A program made the position numbers and the translations under genes. A DNA stretch of 64,000 nt from positions 24,964 to 88,963 of the forward strand of contig JBCCHB010000062.1 in the NCBI GenBank assembly GCA_039028975.1, given 5' to 3'. The notes under the pieces are model-generated. The model saw nothing but the letters and a program-made list of their open reading frames with translations, was not told the DNA's origin and did no database searches. Within the stretch, counting starts at the first letter, position 1. Each line of letters starts with the position of its first letter. Source of the stretch: JAHBNG01 sp039028975. GTDB taxonomy: Bacteria; Chloroflexota; Anaerolineae; Caldilineales; Caldilineaceae. This document shows positions 58,787 to 64,000 of this stretch, piece by piece.

Positions 58787-58942
58787 CTACAGTTGTTTGA
58801 TTGTGGTTGATATGGCACGTTTTGATCGATGGTGCTTGGCAATGATACTTTGATTATGATTGAGTAAAATCGACCTCTGTGGTAGACGAGACTTGCTCGC
58901 GACGGTTTGATTGTGATTCCAGGCGATCTTTTTGATCTGCAT
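58787..58942 (-). CDS. Short NHNQT-repeat peptide, third repeat lost by frameshift
   Basis: 51 residues from ATG 58942, with AAAGGAG 8 nt upstream. It starts MQIKKIAWNHNQT, clearly related to the MRFKKITLNHNQT start of the downstream gene, and carries two in-frame units (58904-58918 and 58847-58861, 57 bp apart). A third NHNQT coding stretch (58794-58808) follows only 53 bp later, so it is 4 nt out of register and out of frame; the reading frame ends at TAG 58787. In the alternative frame the sequence would continue NHNQTTVVKIHS. Either the gene is damaged or the short form is the real product. Its stop lies 37 nt before the next gene's start. Confidence 0.6.
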   Translation of the reverse strand: MQIKKIAWNHNQTVASKSRLPQRSILLNHNQSIIAKHHRSKRAISTTIKQL

Positions 58943-59070
58943 TTGAAAGCTCCTTTATGAGTAGTTACAGTGTCTTTTAACGACATTTGTAGAACTATGG
59001 ACTTGTTGTTCGCGACATCTTTCAGGAGGCAAATTATGGATTTGCCAAATCCCAAATTTGTCATTGTAAT

Positions 59071-59232
59071 TTAGGGTCCAGTAGGGTTAGGTGAGGTTTC
59101 AATTCCGGCCAACTGTTCCGGGAGTACACCTCCTTCTACCAAGGTGTTGCTGCCCATCGCATGAGCGATGATGAAGATGCTGCACACCATGATCAACGCA
59201 ATCAACGTAAAGTTCACCTTCTTCTTTAACAT
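59071..59232 (-). CDS. Small peptide with N-terminal signal or membrane segment
   Basis: 53 residues from ATG 59232 (AAAGGAG about 13 nt upstream; a TTG 8 codons earlier overlaps that ribosome site and is less likely). MLKKKVNF is followed by a hydrophobic run TLIALIMVCSIFIIAHA and a 28-residue polar tail MGSNTLVEGGV, PEQLAGIETSPNPTGP. AHA before MG is an acceptable signal-peptidase site, so an exported short peptide is possible. It lies upstream of the two NHNQT genes and downstream of a MalT/LuxR-type regulator, all on the minus strand. The family is unknown. A secreted signal, a membrane-anchored peptide or a non-functional ORF are all open. Confidence 0.5.
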   Translation of the reverse strand: MLKKKVNFTLIALIMVCSIFIIAHAMGSNTLVEGGVLPEQLAGIETSPNPTGP

Positions 59233-59284
59233 ATGGTTGTTTTTGCTCCTTTTCAAATAGTTTAGGATATTGTTTAGGATAGTT

Positions 59285-59368
59285 ATACTGCGGTCGTTTT
59301 GAAAACAGGAGTTTTCCGATGCTCTACCAGAGTGACCAAACTCTTGTTTTCAAACGGAGCTGAGTATA
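59285..59368. repeat. Dispersed hairpin element, copy C
   Basis: Head ATACTGCGGTCG then TTTTGAAAAC; tail GTTTTCAAACGGAGCTGAG, then TATA. The inner arms GAAAACAGGAGTTT and AAACTCTTGTTTTC pair with one G-T mismatch. This intact copy lies between the LuxR regulator and the 53-residue peptide gene. Confidence 0.8.
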
Positions 59369-59508
59369 AGTCACCTGGAGGATACAAAACAATGTGGTGA
59401 GGCGTCATCACAGCATGATGTGATTAATGTGGTGATTGATGTGGTGATTTACGTATCGGGAAGATGTGAGGAAGACAAAAAGAGCCAGCAAGCAATTTGA
59501 TAAATTCG

Positions 59509-62364
59509 CTACAACAAGCCAAGTCCTTCCGCGCGGCGGACGGCAGCCCGACGACTATTTACCCCGAGCTTGCTGTAGATGTTTTTGGTGTGGGTACGTA
59601 TGGTGTTTAGAGAGACAGATAATTCGCGGGCAATTTCTGGGCCGCTCAATTCAGTCTGTAGCAGCCGAAGCACGTCCAGTTCACGTTCACTTAGCGGATC
59701 GATAAGTGGCTCGACGGGAACTGTCTGCTGCTGAGTCAAAGGTTGAGTGATAGGATTTTCGCCATGAGGCATTCCAGAAGCTGATGATTGCCCGAAGGCA
59801 GCTAGCAATTGATGAACATAATGCGAGGTCGTATCCTGTTTCGACACTTCTCTTAACAGGGCTACCATAGGCGCCCCTTCATTGACAAAGAGTTGGACAT
59901 AGCCTTCTGTTTCTGCTAGCGTCAAGGCGGGTTCCAGAGCCATCAATGCCGCTGGATAGTTACCTTGCGCTTCATGAATAAGTGATTGCAACATTCGGGC
60001 TTCAATGACGCTCCCCAGCCGCTCACCTGCTTCCGCCGCTTGCAAAAGGCGGTTCAGGAGTTTCGCCGCTTGGTGAATAGAGCTATCTGATTGGTTGTGC
60101 CTAAAGTGAGCGATGAGTATCCTGGCCCAGGTCATATATTCAAATTCTCGTAGGTAGCTGAGCTCATCGTTCACGGACAAATTCTGCTCTCGTGCCCAAC
60201 TCAGAGCTTCGGTCAACCGGCCCTGCCTCACCCATATGCGCGCCTTCAACGCTGCAACGGGACGTACATCAGGGAGTGGGCTTCTGTAATAGACCTTCTC
60301 TGCTTGGAGTAGTAGGTCAAGTGTGCCATCTAAATCTCCTTCAGCCTCTCTCAGATAAGCCTCGGCAATGCATAGGCGGTATTGCCCATCCGGTAAGGCG
60401 AATTGCCTTCCCATCTCTTTACTTTGCAACAGATATTCTCTAGCAGCTTCTAGATTATCCTGCTGACAGCACAGCTCGACCAAGCCCAAATATAGGTTTG
60501 TCGTTCCTTGTGATTGGGCATCCCCCAGATTCGTGGCAAGCCGCAGCAACTGTTGATAAATTTTGCGTGCCTCTTGGAGATACCCTTGTGCAAATTTTAT
60601 GTCTGCAACCACATGTCCGATGTCGATTGCGTCACGCTCTTTGCCGACCATCTGAAAGCCGATCATGACATCGGTGAAGGCCCGATGAGCATCTTCCAGG
60701 TCTCCACTGGACCAGCAAGCGAGCCCCAGTAGCGCAGCGGGAATTGCGCGTTCACGATAGTCGTCTTTTGGCAACAGGTCGAGCGCTTGTCGGGCATGTG
60801 CCATACTGCCCTGCACATCGCCTTGGGCCTGGGCCAGATAAGCATGGGCGCTGGCTATGATCCCTGGCAAAGACTGAAGACTCTCTTTATATGCACTGTT
60901 TGGGGCTGTGGTGATTGCCTTTGACGATACATTTTCTGATGGCTCACCTACAATAGCCGAAGCGCCTAAACAGTACTCGGCGTCGCGGAGGCGAGACTCG
61001 GCGGCTTCCAAATCACCGCTATTTAGTAACGACCAAGCGTATGCAACGCTGAGTACTGCTCTGGCGCGGATTAGCTCATCAGGTAGTGCGTTGAGCCAGC
61101 CAAGGACCATAGCCCCTTGATGACTGCGGTTCATTTCTTGCCAGATTGGCTCGATTAGTTCTACGGTCCGCGCAAAATCCTTGGCAGCAAGCGCATGGTG
61201 AATTGCATCGGCCATTAAATCATTCTGCTCATACCACAGGCTCGCTCGCTGATGCAGGATCGGGAGCTGCTCAGGATGCTTCTCCCCCAAGTGGGTTTGC
61301 AGCACTTCGGCAAAGAGGTGGTGATATCGATACCATTGGCGCGTGTCATCGAGCGGAATGACGAACAGGTTGCCACGCTTTAAAGTTTCTAGTATTTTTT
61401 TACTGGCATCCGGCTCTCTGCTGGACTCTGGCTTCTGCTTAACGCCGATGACGGCATCACAAAGTGGCTCACTTAGCCGTTCGAGAACAGATGTTTGCAG
61501 TAGAAAATTGCGAATCTGCTTGGGCTGCTGCTGTAGAACCTCTTCAACCAGATAGTCAAGGATGAAATGGTGATCTCCAGTGAAAGTTTCGATAAACGCA
61601 CCAATATCACTATGCTTATTTTCTGCTCGCCCCTGTATGGATAGTGCAGCCATTTGCAATCCGGCAATCCAGCCTTCCGTACGAGTTTCCAGGGTGCTAA
61701 TCGCTTCGGCAGAAAGGTTGAGTCCCATCATCTGGTTGAGAAATCTAGCAGCTTCAGCGGGTGTAAAACGCAAATCGCCGTCACGTATTTCGGTCATTTG
61801 GCCTCGGGCGCGGTATCGAGCCAGGGGAAACGGTGGATCTTCACGGGTTGTGATGACCAAATGCATCTGGGGTGGCAAGTAATCGAGCAGAAAGGCCAAT
61901 GCATTGTCAATCGGTTTGGCATCGATTAGATGGTAATCGTCCAGAACGAGGATTACATTGCCTGCCGTAGTGGCAGCATCATTGAGCAACGCCGTCAGCA
62001 GTGATTCAACAGGCGGTGAATGCTGGGATTGGAGCTGATTCAACATTACTTTGCCAATGTCCGCCGCGACTGTCTGCAGAGCGGCAATGAGATAGCTCAG
62101 AAAGCGGGTGAGGTCGTTATCCCGTTCGTCTAGCGATAACCAAGCAACGTGACTAGCGATTTGGTCAACGCCTGAGGCATTCACCTGTAAATTATCGATC
62201 CAGCTGCTGACCAGCGTGGTCTTTCCAAAGCCTGCCGGGGCCGAGATGAGAATTAGTTTGCCATGCAGTCCTTCGTTCAACCGCTCAATGAGGCGAGGCC
62301 GATAGACAAGGTTGGGCCGTGATGGGGGAATAAATAGTTTGGTCGCTAAAATGGGTGTAGACAT
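59509..62364 (-). CDS. MalT-type LuxR-family transcriptional regulator (large ATP-binding LuxR)
   Basis: 951 residues. The N-terminus MSTPILATKLFIPPSRPNLV and the Walker A SAPAGFGKTTLVSSW (near 38-52) are typical of MalT-like STAND ATPases, with Walker B at VILVLDDYHLID near 145. The middle (about 400-850) is a TPR-like superhelix for ligand or partner sensing. The C-terminal LuxR helix-turn-helix (about 888-950) reads LSERELDVLRLLQTELSGPEI, then NTIRTHTKNIYSKLGV. Such regulators bind ATP and an inducer, then activate transcription as oligomers. It begins 46 bp after the alcohol dehydrogenase gene, probably as an operon, and lies upstream of the peptide genes. Confidence 0.9.
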   Translation of the reverse strand: MSTPILATKLFIPPSRPNLVYRPRLIERLNEGLHGKLILISAPAGFGKTTLVSSWIDNLQVNASGVDQIASHVAWLSLDERDNDLTRFLSYLIAALQTVAADIGKVMLNQLQSQHSPPVESLLTALLNDAATTAGNVILVLDDYHLIDAKPIDNALAFLLDYLPPQMHLVITTREDPPFPLARYRARGQMTEIRDGDLRFTPAEAARFLNQMMGLNLSAEAISTLETRTEGWIAGLQMAALSIQGRAENKHSDIGAFIETFTGDHHFILDYLVEEVLQQQPKQIRNFLLQTSVLERLSEPLCDAVIGVKQKPESSREPDASKKILETLKRGNLFVIPLDDTRQWYRYHHLFAEVLQTHLGEKHPEQLPILHQRASLWYEQNDLMADAIHHALAAKDFARTVELIEPIWQEMNRSHQGAMVLGWLNALPDELIRARAVLSVAYAWSLLNSGDLEAAESRLRDAEYCLGASAIVGEPSENVSSKAITTAPNSAYKESLQSLPGIIASAHAYLAQAQGDVQGSMAHARQALDLLPKDDYRERAIPAALLGLACWSSGDLEDAHRAFTDVMIGFQMVGKERDAIDIGHVVADIKFAQGYLQEARKIYQQLLRLATNLGDAQSQGTTNLYLGLVELCCQQDNLEAAREYLLQSKEMGRQFALPDGQYRLCIAEAYLREAEGDLDGTLDLLLQAEKVYYRSPLPDVRPVAALKARIWVRQGRLTEALSWAREQNLSVNDELSYLREFEYMTWARILIAHFRHNQSDSSIHQAAKLLNRLLQAAEAGERLGSVIEARMLQSLIHEAQGNYPAALMALEPALTLAETEGYVQLFVNEGAPMVALLREVSKQDTTSHYVHQLLAAFGQSSASGMPHGENPITQPLTQQQTVPVEPLIDPLSERELDVLRLLQTELSGPEIARELSVSLNTIRTHTKNIYSKLGVNSRRAAVRRAEGLGLL

Positions 62365-62410
62365 CGGTGATAGCTTTCATGCGTTCCCTCATTTTATAGA
62401 TTTTGAACCT

Positions 62411-63349
62411 TTAGCCTAATTGGACGACCCCTTTGACATAGCTTGGCTCCCCGCCAACGATCTGCTGCATCAAAGTTGGATAGTCATTGAGGGGAACAAC
62501 ATGGGTCACAAGCGAGCTTAGATCGAAGACACCTTGATGAATCAGTCGGATAGCCATTGGAAAGGGATCACGTATCTTGGAGCCAGGGGCTGAATTCACA
62601 ATCGTATAGCCACCTAAATGCCACTTGGTGGGGTCAAAGGTTGCTTGTTCCCCCTTCAACCAACCAAAGAGATTAATTAGCCCACCGGGTTTGATGATGT
62701 CCGTTGCCAGATCAAGCCCGGCCTGATGCCCCGTTGTATCGACCACGACATCAAAGTTCCGTGCTTTTAACTCACGTACAAGATCGCCTCTGTCCATCTG
62801 GGTACTATTAATGACTTCTTTCACCCCTACGTTCTGTGCTAGATCAAGTCGGTCTTGGATAACGTCTACGGCAACCAGCTGGTCAAGAGGTGAACGAAGA
62901 AGTCCCTGAAGAATCAGTTGCCCCATAAAGCCAGCCCCAATCACCGCAATCCGATTTCCGGCCTGCACCCGGCAGTGGTCGATGCCTGTAACCGCACAAG
63001 AGACTGGCTCGACGATCCAATGCTCATCAGCTAGAGTAGATTCAGGAATTTTGTAGACACGTTCCGCTGGCACGTTGCGCACGGTGGCAAAGCCACCGCC
63101 AGCGACCCGATCACCTTCTTGGATCCCTTGGACATTGCGTCCCACTTTGGCAACATACCCAACCCCTTCATGCCCTGCTGGCGCTTTAGGGTACATATCA
63201 TGTCCCAGTTTGACGGTCGCAATATCCCAAGAACAGATTCCACACGCACCACCCGCCAATTGCACTTCGTTTTCGGCTGGATCGGGAACGTCAATTTCCA
63301 TTAAATGTATACGGCCGTCATCATCATATCGCATTGTATTGCTGTGCAT
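62411..63349 (-). CDS. Zinc-type medium-chain alcohol/polyol dehydrogenase
   Basis: 312 residues from ATG 63349, chosen for AAAGGAG 9 nt upstream (a longer frame starts at 63379). GGACGICSWDIATV carries the usual active-site Cys, followed by AGHEGVGYVAKVG with the GHE motif. The Rossmann domain reads IAVIGAGFMGQLILQGL, then VAVDVIQDRL. The structural four-cysteine zinc lobe is absent, as in some shortened sugar/polyol dehydrogenases, and the protein is shorter than the usual ~345 residues. It should oxidise an alcohol with NAD(P), but the substrate is unknown. It forms a probable two-gene unit with the downstream LuxR regulator. Confidence 0.85.
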   Translation of the reverse strand: MHSNTMRYDDDGRIHLMEIDVPDPAENEVQLAGGACGICSWDIATVKLGHDMYPKAPAGHEGVGYVAKVGRNVQGIQEGDRVAGGGFATVRNVPAERVYKIPESTLADEHWIVEPVSCAVTGIDHCRVQAGNRIAVIGAGFMGQLILQGLLRSPLDQLVAVDVIQDRLDLAQNVGVKEVINSTQMDRGDLVRELKARNFDVVVDTTGHQAGLDLATDIIKPGGLINLFGWLKGEQATFDPTKWHLGGYTIVNSAPGSKIRDPFPMAIRLIHQGVFDLSSLVTHVVPLNDYPTLMQQIVGGEPSYVKGVVQLG

Positions 63350-63387
63350 TGGGGAAGCTCCTTTATAAAGACACTGCATGAAAGTTT

Positions 63388-63467
63388 AAACTGCGGTTGT
63401 TTTGAAAACGCGCACAGTGACATGACTAAACCGACAGCACTATGCGCGTTTTCAAACAGAGCTAAGG
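63388..63467. repeat. Dispersed hairpin element, copy D
   Basis: Head AAACTGCGGTTG then TTTTGAAAAC; tail GTTTTCAAACAGAGCTAAGG. The inner arms GAAAACGCGCA and TGCGCGTTTTC are perfect reverse complements and differ in sequence from the arms of copies A and C. It lies just upstream of the alcohol dehydrogenase start, on its promoter side. Confidence 0.75.
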
Positions 63468-63700
63468 AATCAAGATCAAATAAAACCGGAAACTTAGTTA
63501 GCTGTCATGCCCAATAACTTCACCCGGGCACCCACTGGTGGCGCAAGCATGGATTCCCGACGATTTTACCCTCACGGAGGTGGGGGCGGGAATGACAGAC
63601 GTAGAACTTCGGGGTTTTATTTGATCGCCGCTCCTACGGAATCGAGACCAAATAAAACCGGAAACTTGGTTAGCTGTCATCTCGAGTACCTGGGAGATCT
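63463..63700. repeat. Compound repeat with AAGGAATC...AAATAAAACC ends
   Basis: AAGGAATCAAGATCAAATAA (63465-63484) is inverted near 63613-63635 (GGTTTTATTTGATCGCCG), then a direct copy resumes at 63641 (GGAATCGAGACCAAATAAAA), followed in both by GGAAACTTNGTTAGCTGTCAT. The enclosed part includes GGATTCCCG against CGGGAATGACA. It is related to the MITE-like elements at 13610 and 57915. Short ORFs here are not supported. Confidence 0.6.
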
Positions 63701-63760
63701 TCCATTAGGTTTTTCGGCATGGTTCAGATTTGCTCATTTTTGGTTAACATTTGGATTGCT

Positions 63761-63828
63761 GTAGGTGCGGTTTCCATACCGCACGTTCTTGGGTAACGAA
63801 GGCCGTGCGGTTTGGAAACCGCACCTAC
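63761..63828. repeat. Large hairpin GTAGGTGCGGTTT...AAACCGCACCTAC
   Basis: GTAGGTGCGGTTTCCATACC at the left and GTTTGGAAACCGCACCTAC at the right are near-perfect inverted repeats, flanked further out by GGTTAAC and GTTAACC. A partial copy (GTAGGTGCGGTTTGTATCGG) lies at 36485-36504, beside the end of the 1043-residue secreted protein gene. Confidence 0.75.
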
Positions 63829-64000
63829 GATTTGTTAACCTGCTCGGCTTATTCGTGAACCATGCCGGTCTTTCGGTATCTGAGCTTTTTTGGGGTAACC
63901 CCACGGCACGGCAATGTTGTCCCCCGCCTTTTTAGGGGGGTTGCCACCCGATTTAACGGTTTTCCCGCCATAAAAGGACGGGCTACGGTAACTCCACCCC
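63829..64000. other. Repeat-rich non-coding window end
   Basis: CCCCCGCCTTTTTAGGGGGG (63921-63940) is a hairpin. CCCGCCATAAAAGGACGGGC then TACGG near 63963 belongs to the GGACGGGCTAC family. No gene is supported in the last ~170 bp. Confidence 0.5.

Noticed and set aside
58273..58918. 57-bp periodic array as a CRISPR or DNA-level satellite
   Set aside because: The conserved part is only 15 bp and varies by synonymous codons in frame; the spacers are themselves constrained at peptide level.
58783..59064. 93-residue minus-strand ORF over the short NHNQT gene
   Set aside because: Wrong frame; the NHNQT frame from ATG 58942 has a ribosome site and the conserved repeat.
1..64000. Insertion sequences, tRNA or rRNA genes
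   Set aside because: No transposase ORF, cloverleaf pattern or rRNA-like sequence was seen; the repeats present appear non-coding.

Overview
The window looks like a chromosomal segment of a filamentous or gliding-type Chloroflexota bacterium. This is an inference from gene content, not from a marker gene. The supporting signs are very large multi-domain sensor/regulators (AAA plus TPR, MalT/LuxR type, cyclase-AAA-TPR), secreted DUF11 and FG-GAP repeat proteins, a secreted protein ending in IYLPLVNH, Pro/Thr-rich linkers and many dispersed hairpin repeats. No rRNA, tRNA, CRISPR array or transposase was seen.

Layout. 1-3140 holds housekeeping genes: a RidA fragment, a small membrane protein, a WYL regulator, a terpenoid-cyclase-fold protein and a VOC protein. 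3882-26580 is a plus-strand biosynthetic gene cluster: L-arginine:glycine amidinotransferase, SnoaL-like protein, BBE-type flavin oxidase, NRPS-PKS hybrid (A-PCP-KS-AT-KR-ACP), PKS (KS-AT-DH-KR-ACP), PKS (KS-AT-degenerate DH-ACP-TE) and a P-type ATPase without the CPC metal motif. The logic is that of cylindrospermopsin-type pathways: make guanidinoacetate, activate it on an NRPS loading unit, extend it with malonyl units. Read colinearly, the line would give a guanidino-CH2-CH(OH)-CH2-CH=CH-CO-CH2-COOH type chain, free for cyclisation or decarboxylation and for oxidation by the flavoenzyme. The cylindrospermopsin tailoring genes (uracil-ring, sulfotransferase, hydroxylase) are absent, so the product should differ.

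26842-33808 holds a nucleotidyltransferase, two membrane proteins (one ABA4-like), a NarL-type two-component system and a type I sulfatase, with a 36-bp perfect palindrome and repeat tracts between them. 33966-46431 (minus strand) holds two secreted DUF11 proteins, a two-cyclase-domain/AAA protein and a BTAD-AAA-TPR regulator. 47424-52985 is a large secreted protein with 14 FG-GAP-like repeats and a HExxH zincin motif. 53039-57157 is a longer paralogue of the cyclase/AAA protein, with TPRs.

57158-64000 is repeat-rich. It carries a CHAT-domain gene remnant, two small genes for 19-residue tandem-repeat peptides built on NHNQT, a 53-residue peptide with a signal-like segment, a MalT/LuxR regulator and a zinc alcohol dehydrogenase, all but the remnant on the minus strand. 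The NHNQT peptides are the least explained coding sequence in the window: the motif is kept with synonymous codon changes and an exact 57-bp period.

Several dispersed non-coding families recur. The clearest is an ~84-bp hairpin (four copies) whose stem sequence differs between copies while pairing is kept. Another is a MITE-like element with AAGGAAT...ATTAAATAA ends, one copy of which separates the first two megasynthase genes.
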